A stretch of DNA of 12,759 nucleotides from Demequinaceae bacterium UBA4004 (lineage in GTDB: Bacteria > Actinomycetota > Actinomycetes > Actinomycetales > Demequinaceae): positions 7,299 to 20,057 of the forward strand of contig DGBM01000307.1 in NCBI GenBank assembly GCA_002384765.1, in the 5' to 3' direction. The notes under the pieces are model-generated. The model saw nothing but the letters and a program-made list of their open reading frames with translations, was not told the DNA's origin and ran no database searches. A program made the position numbers and the translations under genes. Below, piece after piece: positions 1 through 7,042 of the stretch. The number at the start of each line of letters is the position of its first letter. Position 1 is the first letter of the stretch.

Positions 1-1
1 G

Positions 2-178
2 GTCCGCAAGAAGCTCACCACGAGCGACCTGGCCGGAACGACCCATGCCTACCCTACCTACGACGATGGCCCATGGAACGCCGCGCTGCAGGACGTGCAG
101 GGCAGGCTCGACGCGCCTCTGATCCGTGGGCTGATACGGGCCCTCGCCGGTGCCAGATGGGCGCTCACTCGCTCATGA
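2..178 (+). CDS. C-terminal end of a FAD/NAD(P)-dependent disulfide oxidoreductase (partial)
   Basis: Reading frame 2 is open from the left edge to a TGA at 176-178 and gives about 58 residues. They contain the segment SDLAGTTHAYPTYDDGPWNAA, which resembles the dimerisation domain of pyridine nucleotide-disulfide oxidoreductases of the mercuric reductase/dihydrolipoamide dehydrogenase group. HAYPTY occupies the place of the family's HPT motif near the C terminus. The FAD and NAD(P) domains and the redox-active cysteine pair lie outside the window, so the substrate cannot be told. The last 14 bases overlap the 3' end of the convergent ccdA-like gene. A mercuric reductase assignment is not supported by what is visible. 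Confidence 0.7.
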   Translation, partial: VRKKLTTSDLAGTTHAYPTYDDGPWNAALQDVQGRLDAPLIRGLIRALAGARWALTRS

Positions 179-1079
179 CTCGGCGACCCCGACGCTGGCG
201 GCGCAGAATGGTCGCGCCTCCAGCTGCCGCCAGCACCAGGACTGCTAGCCCCACGACGAGCACTCCACCAAGGTTCGCGACCGTGGATCCGACCGCATTC
301 GAAGCGGCGCCCACCCAGGCGACGGGCCCGCTACCGCCCAGGTCGCCCTGGAAGGCGCGGTACTCGACCCAGCCATACCAGACCACGTACGCTCCGGCTA
401 CGAGCAGGAACGCCCCGGAGATTCGGGGAAGGTGCGGGAGCACGGCGGTCGACTTCCGCGTGGCCGCGTTGCCCACCAGCGCCGCGACCAGCGCCAGCAC
501 GGCCATCACCGCGCCCATCCCGACTGCGTAGCCAAGCAGTGCCAGGATTCCGGCGCCGGTCGACCCCGTCACAGTGAACGCAGAAACCACCGCAGCGACA
601 AACACGGGAAGAGTGCACGAGAGTGACACCGTCGCATAGACGACCCCGTAGACCACCATCCCGCGCGGCGTTCCGTCGACACGTAGCCGCGCCCGTGGAA
701 TGGGCAGGCTCAGATCGCGCCCCGACAGGAGCGCCACGCCAATGGCCACCAGCAGGACGCCCGACACGAGCGTCACGGTGCTGAGCCACGGCCCAAGGGC
801 CACCGACAGGGCGGTAACAGCCACGCCAGCGACGCCGAACACGGCGATAAATCCCAGGGTTATGGACCCACCGACCACGACTGCGCGGCCCACAGCGGCC
901 CGCCTGTCGCCGCGCTCACCGATGAACAGAGCGAGGTAGGTGGGCAGGAGAGCGAAGCCGCACGGGTTGAATGCGGCGATCGCTCCGGCCGACACGGCGA
1001 GGGTCATTGCCGACAGGGTCTCGGGAGTCATGGTGCCGTGGAAACCCTGGACGAGTAGCGACCAATTCCAGGCGGCCAC
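165..1079 (-). CDS. CcdA/DsbD-family membrane thiol-disulfide carrier
   Basis: This 304-residue, very hydrophobic protein has about six to seven membrane segments. Two family hallmarks are visible: NPCGFALLP with Cys40 and SLSCTLP with Cys155, the paired membrane cysteines of CcdA/DsbD proteins. The family passes reducing power from cytoplasmic thioredoxin across the membrane to extracytoplasmic thioredoxin-like proteins, for cytochrome c maturation or repair of oxidised thiols. The neighbouring divergent gene encodes such a lipoprotein and is the likely partner. ATG at 1079 is used; an in-frame ATG at 1031 would remove the first 16 residues and still keep Cys40. I see no match to the GGAAKC promoter on this strand, so its promoter within 1080-1158 is undefined. 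Family call is confident; the exact target is inferred. Confidence 0.85.
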   Translation of the reverse strand: MAAWNWSLLVQGFHGTMTPETLSAMTLAVSAGAIAAFNPCGFALLPTYLALFIGERGDRRAAVGRAVVVGGSITLGFIAVFGVAGVAVTALSVALGPWLSTVTLVSGVLLVAIGVALLSGRDLSLPIPRARLRVDGTPRGMVVYGVVYATVSLSCTLPVFVAAVVSAFTVTGSTGAGILALLGYAVGMGAVMAVLALVAALVGNAATRKSTAVLPHLPRISGAFLLVAGAYVVWYGWVEYRAFQGDLGGSGPVAWVGAASNAVGSTVANLGGVLVVGLAVLVLAAAGGATILRRQRRGRRVMSE

Positions 1080-1109
1080 GGACCGGCCCAGTGGTCATCT
1101 CATCCCCGT

Positions 1110-1135
1110 GGAATCGACGACAGGTAGCGCGGGTT
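1110..1135 (+). promoter_or_regulatory. ECF (SigR/SigH-type) promoter of the thioredoxin lipoprotein operon
   Basis: GGAAT (1110-1114) and GTT (1133-1135) are separated by exactly 18 bases, with context GGAATC and GGGTTC. This matches the known SigR/SigH consensus GGAAT-N18-GTT. The thioredoxin lipoprotein ATG lies 23 bases downstream, with a Shine-Dalgarno site between. It is one of seven like-oriented copies in the window. Confidence 0.7.
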
Positions 1136-1158
1136 CCCCACGCAATTCGGAGGTCATC

Positions 1159-1671
1159 ATGACGCGCTTACGCAGTCTCCTTGTCGCGACGACGGCGGCC
1201 CTGGTGCTCGGCGGCTGCGCCGCGAGCGCCACGCCCGACTCGGCGACGCCGCGCACGCCGGTGCTCGACGCATCGCTGACTACTCTGCAAGGCGCCGCGT
1301 TCGATCCGACGACAATCGAGGGCCGCCCCGTGATTCTGTGGTTCTGGGCTCCGTGGTGCACGATCTGCCGCGGCGAGGGTCCAGCCGTCGCGCAGGTCGC
1401 CGCGGAACTCGAGGCGGAGGGTTCCGACGTGGTCCTCCTGGGGGTGCCTGGTCGCGGCGAAACGCCGGAGATGGATGACTTTGTCGCCGACACCGGGACC
1501 GGCGGCATCACGCACGTCGTGGACGCCGACGGCGACGTGTGGCGTGCGTATGGAGTCTTCAGCCAACCCGCGTTCGCGTTGATCACCGCCGACGGCGAGG
1601 TGAGGGTGGTGCAGGGCGCGCTTGGCGCGGACGGTTTGCGCAACGCGGCGGTCCAGGTCTCGGGAGGGTGA
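1159..1671 (+). CDS. Thioredoxin-fold lipoprotein (TlpA/ResA-like)
   Basis: A 170-residue protein with a lipoprotein signal: basic N terminus, hydrophobic core and lipobox LGGC with Cys20 as the predicted lipidated residue. The mature part is a thioredoxin fold with WAPWCTIC (Cys67, Cys70) and a later SQPAFALI segment carrying the cis-proline. It probably acts on the outer face of the membrane as a disulfide reductase or oxidase. The divergent CcdA-like protein is the obvious electron donor. The frame is open back to an ATG at 940, but ATG 1159 is preferred: the signal peptide starts here and CGGAGG lies five bases upstream. It is followed after two bases by the DUF3179 gene, so the two are co-transcribed, probably from the ECF promoter at 1110-1135. 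Confidence 0.88.
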   Translation: MTRLRSLLVATTAALVLGGCAASATPDSATPRTPVLDASLTTLQGAAFDPTTIEGRPVILWFWAPWCTICRGEGPAVAQVAAELEAEGSDVVLLGVPGRGETPEMDDFVADTGTGGITHVVDADGDVWRAYGVFSQPAFALITADGEVRVVQGALGADGLRNAAVQVSGG

Positions 1672-1673
1672 CC

Positions 1674-2894
1674 ATGCGGCGGCGCGGTGTGGCTCTCCTG
1701 GCGGTCGTCGTCATCGGCGTTGCCGGGTGTGCCGCGACCCCGCAGTCGACACCGACTGAGGGCGTCGCCGCGCCCGTGGCCCTCGAGGACGTCGCGGCCG
1801 GGCCACCCGAGGACGTTCCGTCCGCCCTCGACAACGCAAGCGACCCCGCGCTGCCAACGCCGCTGGTGGACACGGGCCGAATCATCTCCGGCGGCCCACC
1901 CCCTGACGGGATCCCCTCGATCGACGCGCCGCTATTCGAGCCCGCGGGGGGCGTGGACTGGATCGCCGACGACGAACCGGTGATCGCCCTGGACCTCGAC
2001 GGCGACCAGCGTGCCTACCCTGTTCAGATTCTTCATTGGCACGAGATTGTCAACGACACCGTGGCGGGGCGTCCGGTCGCGGTGACCTACTGCCCGCTGT
2101 GCAACTCCGCGCTCGCGTTCGACCGCCAAGTTGGCGACCGGCTGCTGTCCTTTGGCACGTCCGGACGGCTCTACCTGTCGGCCCTCGTGATGTACGACCG
2201 TCAAACGGAGTCACTGTGGTCTCAGGTCGAACGCACGGCAATCGCGGGTGTTCTCGCTGGCGAGCGACTCGAGCTCATTCCGGTGACGATGCTGCGCTGG
2301 GCCGATTGGCGGGCAACTAATCCGGATGGCTGGGTGCTGTCCCGTGATACCGGCTTCGACCGCGACTACGGGAGGAACCCCTACGTCGGCTACGACGAAC
2401 TCACGAAGGACCCGTTTCTCCTCGACGAGGAGCCCGACGGTCGCTTCCCCGCCAAGGAACCGATTGTCGCTTTCCCCGGCGCGGCGGAGCCCGTAGCGGT
2501 CCTCACCGCGGATCTCACCGAGTCTGGGGTAGCTCACATTGAGGTCGACGGTGAGCCGGTGGTCATATTCGCTTCTCCCGGCCTCGCATCGGCCCTGAAT
2601 GCCCCGCAGGTTGCCGACGGCGCGCCGGTGACGGCCACGGGAGCCTTCGTGCCCGAGTGGGAGGGCCAGGCGCTCACGTTCCGTCCGATTTCTGGCGATG
2701 GGTCGTCGTCGGACGGGGCCGCAGTCGCGGAGGATGACCAGACCGGGTCGCGCTGGAACCTCTTGGGTCACGCCGTTGCGGGACCACTCGCAGGGGCGCG
2801 ACTCACGGCCGTCCCCCACCTGAACACGTTCTGGTTCGCTCAGGCCGCCTTCCGGCCCGACACGGTCGTGCTACGCCTGGATGCCACCGAATGA
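1674..2894 (+). CDS. DUF3179-domain lipoprotein
   Basis: A 406-residue predicted lipoprotein with lipobox GVAGC (Cys19), followed by a Pro/Ala-rich linker and a DUF3179 domain from about residue 60 onward. Recognisable family stretches are HWHEIVND, TYCPLCNSALAFDR (Cys140 and Cys143) and GRLYLSALVMYDRQTESLW. The biochemical function of DUF3179 is not known to me; the conserved CPLC pair and the upstream thioredoxin lipoprotein suggest it may be a redox substrate or metal-binding protein. ATG 1674 starts two bases after the upstream stop, with GGGAGGG just before it, and gives a proper signal peptide; the frame is open back to 1539 but that part overlaps the thioredoxin gene. The C-terminal third, including AHIEVDGEPVVIF, is intact. 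Confidence 0.85.
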   Translation: MRRRGVALLAVVVIGVAGCAATPQSTPTEGVAAPVALEDVAAGPPEDVPSALDNASDPALPTPLVDTGRIISGGPPPDGIPSIDAPLFEPAGGVDWIADDEPVIALDLDGDQRAYPVQILHWHEIVNDTVAGRPVAVTYCPLCNSALAFDRQVGDRLLSFGTSGRLYLSALVMYDRQTESLWSQVERTAIAGVLAGERLELIPVTMLRWADWRATNPDGWVLSRDTGFDRDYGRNPYVGYDELTKDPFLLDEEPDGRFPAKEPIVAFPGAAEPVAVLTADLTESGVAHIEVDGEPVVIFASPGLASALNAPQVADGAPVTATGAFVPEWEGQALTFRPISGDGSSSDGAAVAEDDQTGSRWNLLGHAVAGPLAGARLTAVPHLNTFWFAQAAFRPDTVVLRLDATE

Positions 2895-2957
2895 TCCCGA
2901 ATCATTCCGCACAGTAGGGGGCATACTGGGGCGAGCCCACCCACCAGCGGAGGCGAC

Positions 2958-3725
2958 ATGACGGCGCACACCTTCACGACCCCGACGGGCCTGGGGGTTC
3001 CCGCCGTCACGACCGCACAGATGCGCGAGGTCGATCGTGTCGCTGTGGAGGAGGTGGGGCCGACGCTGCTCCAGATGATGGAGAACGCCGGACGGAACCT
3101 TGCCGAGTTGTGCATCCAACAGCTGGGCATCCAGGAGCTGGGCACGATGTGGACCGACCGTCCGGTCCTCATCGCCGCCGGCACCGGCGGTAACGGCGGT
3201 GGCGGGATGTGCGCGGCACGCCACCTGCTCAACCACGGCGGACGGGTCACGATCGTGGTCACCGATCAGACGCGGCTCACTGCGGCCGCCGCACAACAAC
3301 TCGCGCTCGTACGCGCCGCTGGCGGCCGTGTCGTGGACATCGACGACATGGGTGAGACCCAGCCAGATCTCATTGTCGACGCTGTCCTTGGCTATAGCCT
3401 CACGGGCGCGCCACGGGGGGCCGCCGAGGAACTCATCTCCTGGATGGAGAGCATGCGCGCGCCGGTGGTCGCGCTCGACGTCCCCAGCGGCGTCGACGCC
3501 ACGACCGGCGAGGCGTGGGGCCGCTTTGTGCGCGCGACCACCACGATGACGCTCGCCCTGCCCAAGTCGGGACTCGACTCCCCCGCCGTCGGGCGGCTGT
3601 TGCTGGCGGACATCGGCATCCCCCGCGAGGTCTACCGCCGCGTGGGTGTGGATGTCCCGCGCGCCATGTTCACCGACGGCTACCGGGTAGCGCTCACCCC
3701 AGGGGCGCATTCCGCGCAGAGCTGA
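2958..3725 (+). CDS. NAD(P)H-hydrate epimerase (YjeF N-terminal domain, stand-alone)
   Basis: A 255-residue YjeF_N (NAXE) protein that interconverts the R and S forms of damaged NAD(P)H hydrates for repair. Visible features are QMREVDRVAVEEVG near the N terminus, the glycine loop GTGGNGGGG starting at residue 75, DAVLG with Asp141 as the likely catalytic aspartate, and DVPSGVDATTGEA from residue 174. The ADP/ATP-dependent dehydratase domain often fused to it in bacteria is absent, so the dehydratase must be encoded elsewhere. The start is supported by GGAGG at 2949-2953. The 63-base gap upstream shows no GGAAKC-type promoter, so it is probably outside the ECF regulon. Its 3' end overlaps the convergent GH15 gene by 32 bases. 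Confidence 0.88.
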   Translation: MTAHTFTTPTGLGVPAVTTAQMREVDRVAVEEVGPTLLQMMENAGRNLAELCIQQLGIQELGTMWTDRPVLIAAGTGGNGGGGMCAARHLLNHGGRVTIVVTDQTRLTAAAAQQLALVRAAGGRVVDIDDMGETQPDLIVDAVLGYSLTGAPRGAAEELISWMESMRAPVVALDVPSGVDATTGEAWGRFVRATTTMTLALPKSGLDSPAVGRLLLADIGIPREVYRRVGVDVPRAMFTDGYRVALTPGAHSAQS

Positions 3726-5496
3726 CTGCGGCCGTGTCGTTGAGCAGTCGCGCAGAGTTGACGAGGCCGATGTGCGAGAAGGCCTGGGGAAAGTTGCCGA
3801 GCATCTCGCCGGAGACCGGGTCGTACTCCTCGGCCAGCAGGCCAACGTCATTCGCGACGGCGACCACGCGCTCGAACAGCACGGTGGCGCGCTCGCGGTC
3901 GCCCCGCAGGGCCAACGCGTCGACGAGCCAGAACGTGCACAGGAGGAAACTGCCCTCCGCGCCCACAAGTCCGTCGGCCGCGAGGCCATCGTCCGGCACG
4001 GAGTAGCGCTGCACGAAGCCATCGACCGTGAGCCCTTCGGCAATGGCATCGACCGTCCTCACCACCCGCGGGTCGGTCGCCGGCAGGAACCCGACCGCAG
4101 GCAGGAGCAGGAGTGAAGCATCGAGTGCGGTGCTGCCGTACGACTGGACAAACGTGCCCAGAGCCTCGTCGTAGCCCTGTCGGCAGACATCCTCATGGAC
4201 CTCGTCGGCGAGGGCCCGATACCGCTGAGCATCCCCCGGCAGGCCGTGCTCGGCGACCGCCCGCGCCGCCCGGTCAAGCGCAACCCATGCCATGACCTTG
4301 GAGTGCACAAAGTGCCGCCGACCGCCCCGCACCTCCCAGATGCCCTCGTCCGGCTCGCGCCAGTGGGCGGCGACGTGCGCGACCAACTCCTGCTGCAGGG
4401 TCCATGCATCACCGTCGGGAGCCATCCCCGCTTGCCTCGCCGCGTGCATCGCGGACATCACCTCGCCATAGACGTCGAGTTGGAGCTGCCCCGCAGCGCC
4501 GTTGCCGATCCGCACCGGGGCGCTCCCTCGGTGACCTGGGAGCCACGGCACCGTCAGTTCCGGCAGCCAGCGTTCGCCGTCGATGCCGTACACGATCTGC
4601 AGTTGCGCCGGGTCCCCTGCGACGGCACGCAGGAGCCAGTCCCGCCACGCCACGGCCTCGGCGACACAGCCGTTGGCCGTGAGTGCCTCCAGCGTGAAGG
4701 ATGCGTCGCGCAGCCAGGTGTACCGGTAGTCCCAATTGCGCGCGCCCCCGAGTTGCTCCGGCAGGGAGGTGGTGGGGGCCGCGACCAGGGCTCCCGACGG
4801 CTCGTAGGTCAGTGCCTTGAGGGTGATAAGTGAGCGAGAAACGGCATCCGCCCACGCTCCTTGCACGGGAAGCCTGTCGCTCCATGACTCCCATTGGCTC
4901 ACCGTCGCCGCGAGGAGTTGGTCCGCAGGACCTGGGTCCACCGGGTCCCCGCCCCGCTCCGACCAGGACAGGACGAAGGCGAGCCTTTCGCCCACTCCCA
5001 CCACCATGTCAGCGGCTCTCGTGTGGTTATCGCCCCGGAGTGGGATCGGGGAGCGGACAGCGATGGTGTGCGGCCCCGCAACGGCCACGAGCCCCTCCGC
5101 GTTCTCCCGCACCCATGGCACGGATTGGCCATAGTCAAAACGCATGCACAACGACACCCGCATCGGCACCGCACCGTCGACGCCCTCGACCAGACGAACA
5201 ACGGTGGGGGTTCCGTGGCGGTGCGGCATGAAGTCCGTGACGCGCACCGTTCCGGTCGCCGTCCGCATCGTCGTCTCGAGCACGAGCGTCCCCGGAAGGT
5301 ACCGCCTGCTCGTCTCCGCCTCGTCTTGTGGGGCGATCGTCCAGTGCCCATTGTCTTCGTCTCCCAAGAGAGAAGCGAAGACGGCAGGACTGTCAAACCG
5401 GGGTAGGCAGAGCCACGTGATCGAGCCGTCGAGCGCCACGAGCGCGGCGGTGTGGTTGTCGCCGATCAGCGCGTGGTCACCGATGCGCGGAGTCAC
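3694..5496 (-). CDS. Glycoside hydrolase family 15 enzyme (glucoamylase/trehalase type)
   Basis: A 600-residue protein, the usual length for bacterial GH15 enzymes. An N-terminal beta domain (IGDHALIGDNHTAALVALDG, then WLCLPRFDSP) is followed by the (alpha/alpha)6 catalytic domain with RNWDYRYTWLRD at residues 253-264. The two acidic clusters that normally hold the catalytic pair are present: EPDEGIWE (381-388) and LLAEEYDP (Glu556, Glu557), followed by GNFPQAFSH. Several actinobacterial members of this subgroup are alpha,alpha-trehalases, others release glucose from glucans; the sequence alone does not decide. No signal peptide is seen, so it is cytoplasmic. The start is GTG with GGAGG just upstream, which overlaps the stop of the preceding membrane-protein gene; the two form an operon that should be driven by the ECF promoter at 6057-6082. 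Confidence 0.9.
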   Translation of the reverse strand: MTPRIGDHALIGDNHTAALVALDGSITWLCLPRFDSPAVFASLLGDEDNGHWTIAPQDEAETSRRYLPGTLVLETTMRTATGTVRVTDFMPHRHGTPTVVRLVEGVDGAVPMRVSLCMRFDYGQSVPWVRENAEGLVAVAGPHTIAVRSPIPLRGDNHTRAADMVVGVGERLAFVLSWSERGGDPVDPGPADQLLAATVSQWESWSDRLPVQGAWADAVSRSLITLKALTYEPSGALVAAPTTSLPEQLGGARNWDYRYTWLRDASFTLEALTANGCVAEAVAWRDWLLRAVAGDPAQLQIVYGIDGERWLPELTVPWLPGHRGSAPVRIGNGAAGQLQLDVYGEVMSAMHAARQAGMAPDGDAWTLQQELVAHVAAHWREPDEGIWEVRGGRRHFVHSKVMAWVALDRAARAVAEHGLPGDAQRYRALADEVHEDVCRQGYDEALGTFVQSYGSTALDASLLLLPAVGFLPATDPRVVRTVDAIAEGLTVDGFVQRYSVPDDGLAADGLVGAEGSFLLCTFWLVDALALRGDRERATVLFERVVAVANDVGLLAEEYDPVSGEMLGNFPQAFSHIGLVNSARLLNDTAAVSSARNAPLG

Positions 5497-5505
5497 GACC
5501 CCTCC

Positions 5506-6009
5506 TTACCGTGCCTGCGTCGCTCGCCTGCCCATGAGGAACACCACCGCGACGGAACCGAAGACAATGTGAGTCGCCAACTCCAGGGGTTGGTTGGCGT
5601 CCTCGAAAACACCATACGCAAGCGGCGCCATCACGAGGAAGTTCACCAGATAGAGCGCCGCACCGAACAGCAATCCCACCAACGACCTGAGAGCATCGGA
5701 GCGCATCCGCAGCACGAGTAGCGCCAGGATCAGGCCGAACATCATCGACAGCACCATGTGCACCACCAGGCCGAGCGCAGGGCTCGCCGTCCCGTCCGCC
5801 ATGGCGTTTTCACCCTGGACGATGGTGGCGATCATCTTGAGCGGGGTATCGGTCGGCATTCCTTGGCTGTGTGCAAACCACATGTTGAGGGCGCCAAAGA
5901 CGGCACCCGCGACGGCGCCTCCGATCACGCCTCGTGCGCCGAACCGGATGAGTTCTGCCCGCGGCGTCATGTCGTGCTTCGATTCCTGCGTCGATGTCTG
6001 CTGTGTCAT
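5506..6009 (-). CDS. Small four-helix membrane protein of unknown function
   Basis: A 167-residue protein with a polar N terminus (MTQQTSTQESKHDMTPRAEL) and about four membrane helices: near GVIGGAVAGAVFGALNMWF, LGLVVHMVLSMMFGLILALL, LVGLLFGAALYLVNFLVMAP and LATHIVFGSVAVVFLMG. I do not recognise a characterised family. The frame is open upstream to 6084, but ATG 6009 is chosen because AAGGAGG lies just before it and the upstream part is low-complexity. It is nine bases upstream of the GH15 gene and clearly co-transcribed with it. A promoter matching the ECF consensus lies 47 bases upstream of the start. Confidence 0.75.
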   Translation of the reverse strand: MTQQTSTQESKHDMTPRAELIRFGARGVIGGAVAGAVFGALNMWFAHSQGMPTDTPLKMIATIVQGENAMADGTASPALGLVVHMVLSMMFGLILALLVLRMRSDALRSLVGLLFGAALYLVNFLVMAPLAYGVFEDANQPLELATHIVFGSVAVVFLMGRRATQAR

Positions 6010-6056
6010 CACAACCTCCTTGGTGGGGCGAGCCCACGTGGCTCGATCGCCAGGGG

Positions 6057-6082
6057 AACCCGGCGACGGGGGGGCCGCTTCC
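6057..6082 (-). promoter_or_regulatory. ECF-type promoter of the membrane protein-GH15 operon
   Basis: On the minus strand, GGAAG (6082-6078) and GTT (6059-6057) are 18 bases apart, with context GGAAGC and GGGTTC. The fifth base differs from GGAAT, as in the transporter promoter at 9924-9949. The AAGGAGG and ATG of the membrane protein follow downstream. Confidence 0.6.
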
Positions 6083-6139
6083 ATGAAAGTCCCCTGCGAG
6101 GGAAATCCATTCGGGAGATACGGCGACGCCGTCGATCTT

Positions 6140-6379
6140 CTAGTCGTGGGCGAGACGTCCGGCGAAACGCTCCAGCCGCATCACCGGCAGGTGGACCGTG
6201 CCGTCGGCGATCGCGCGGCGTAGAGCGCCCCGGATCAGGTGGTGCACTTCGACGTCGCCGCTGCAACCCCAGCAGTCCCTCAGGTGGACCGCGACCTCGC
6301 CCGCCTGCCCGGCCTCGAGTTCGCCGTCGAGGTACGGCCCGAGCCGACGACGCAGCCGGCTGTGACGTAAGGCGTTCAT
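6140..6379 (-). CDS. ZAS-type anti-sigma factor-like protein, divergent copy
   Basis: A 79-residue protein with the zinc-binding anti-sigma signature H-x25-H-x3-C-x2-C: His6, His32, Cys36 and Cys39, with YLDGEL between the first two ligands. Proteins of this type bind and silence ECF sigma factors in the cytoplasm. The first ligand is His, as reported for ChrR, whereas the copy at 7042 has Cys as in RsrA. Candidate starts are ATG 6418, 6385 and 6379. ATG 6379 is preferred because it lies 8 bases after the GTT of the promoter at 6388-6413, the same geometry as the divergent sigma gene; ATG 6385 has GAGGGG upstream but would precede the expected transcription start. The C-terminal half (DGTVHLPVMRLERFAGRL) is unlike the downstream copy. 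It may be a second regulator of the same sigma or the partner of another one. Confidence 0.75.
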   Translation of the reverse strand: MNALRHSRLRRRLGPYLDGELEAGQAGEVAVHLRDCWGCSGDVEVHHLIRGALRRAIADGTVHLPVMRLERFAGRLAHD

Positions 6380-6387
6380 CGCCATGA

Positions 6388-6413
6388 AACCCCTCGCCGT
6401 CGGCTGGGATTCC
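6388..6413 (-). promoter_or_regulatory. ECF-type promoter of the divergent anti-sigma gene
   Basis: On the minus strand, GGAAT (6413-6409) and GTT (6390-6388) are separated by 18 bases, with context GGAATC and GGGTTT. ATG 6379 begins 8 bases after GTT, so the transcript would be leaderless or nearly so. Confidence 0.7.
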
Positions 6414-6439
6414 CCCATGAGATGGAATCTCCCGGCGAG
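6393..6439. repeat. Inverted repeat in the divergent sigma/anti-sigma promoter region
   Basis: Inner arms GATTCC (6408-6413) and GGAATC (6424-6429) flank 10 bases and are the two -35 elements back to back. Outer arms CTCGCCG (6393-6399) and CGGCGAG (6433-6439) add further symmetry, offset by about 2.5 bases from the inner centre. The arrangement makes both genes respond to one sigma factor; a separate repressor or activator site is possible but not shown. Confidence 0.6.
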
Positions 6440-6449
6440 GGGCAGGGTT
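6424..6449 (+). promoter_or_regulatory. ECF-type autoregulatory promoter of the sigma factor gene
   Basis: GGAAT (6424-6428) and GTT (6447-6449) are separated by 18 bases, with context GGAATC and GGGTTT. A GTG start lies 8 bases after GTT. SigR/SigH-type sigma factors commonly transcribe their own operon from such a site. Confidence 0.72.
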
Positions 6450-6457
6450 TACCCCAC

Positions 6458-7042
6458 GTGACGGAGTTCGCGCAAGACAACAGCCACGCGGCGACGGTTC
6501 GCGCGCAGGCACAGCATGTGGCCTTCGACCGCTGGGTAGTGCCGGAAATCCCCGTGCTGTACCGCGTCGCCCTGTCCCTGACGGGTCAGATGGCCGACGC
6601 CGAGGATCTCGTGCAAGAGACCCTGGTGCGAGCGTTCCGTGCCGCGGACCGCTTCGACGGGGCACACCCGCGGGCTTGGCTGCTGACCATTCTGCGCAGG
6701 GCGCACCTGAACCGAGTCCGGGTGCGGCGTCCCGTCCTGCTCCATGACGGGGAGTCCGTCGAAAGGACCCTGGAGAACACCGGGCCCGCCGCTGCATCAG
6801 CAGAGGAACTGGTCATCAGCGAGGAGTTCGAGTCTGTGGTCGCCGATGCCCTGAGAGCGTTGCCGGATAAGCACCGGACGGTGGTGACCCTGGTTGACAT
6901 CGAAGGCCTGTCATACCAGGAGGCGGCGGACGTGCTCGGGGTACCGAGGGGGACTGTCATGAGCCGTCTACACCGAGCACGCGCCCGAATGCGGGCACGG
7001 CTCGATGTCGCGGGCATCGTCCCGCGGAAAGGGGGCATGTGA
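6458..7042 (+). CDS. ECF-family RNA polymerase sigma factor
   Basis: A 194-residue group IV sigma factor. Region 2 spans about residues 29-95 and includes DAEDLVQETLVRAFRAADRF and a WLLTILRRAHLNR segment. Region 4 spans about 125-182, with LPDKHRTVVTLVDIEGLSYQ and the helix-turn-helix AADVLGVPRGTVMSRLHRAR. The frame is open to an ATG at 6422, but that codon lies ahead of the -35 element. GTG 6458, 8 bases after the predicted -10, is preferred and implies a leaderless mRNA. The stop overlaps the ATG of the downstream anti-sigma gene, giving translational coupling and matched amounts. The SigR/SigH-like assignment rests on the promoter sequence and the RsrA-like partner rather than on a tree. 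It should drive the seven promoters annotated in this window. Confidence 0.9.
   Translation: MTEFAQDNSHAATVRAQAQHVAFDRWVVPEIPVLYRVALSLTGQMADAEDLVQETLVRAFRAADRFDGAHPRAWLLTILRRAHLNRVRVRRPVLLHDGESVERTLENTGPAAASAEELVISEEFESVVADALRALPDKHRTVVTLVDIEGLSYQEAADVLGVPRGTVMSRLHRARARMRARLDVAGIVPRKGGM

Noticed and set aside
1080..1158. A second ECF promoter pointing toward the ccdA-like gene
   Set aside because: A GGAAC occurs on the minus strand, but the position 18 bases on reads ATT, not GTT; the GGAAC is explained as the complement of the plus-strand GGGTTCC.
2871..4049. Long minus-strand open frame of 392 codons
   Set aside because: It lies antisense to the epimerase and overlaps the 3' part of the GH15 gene in another frame; its translation is Arg/Ala/Ser-rich with no recognisable domain. 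Typical shadow frame in GC-rich DNA.
6121..6133. GC-rich palindrome after the divergent anti-sigma stop as a terminator
   Set aside because: The arms (ACGGCG and CGCCGT) leave a one-base loop and no T run, so it cannot form a normal terminator hairpin.
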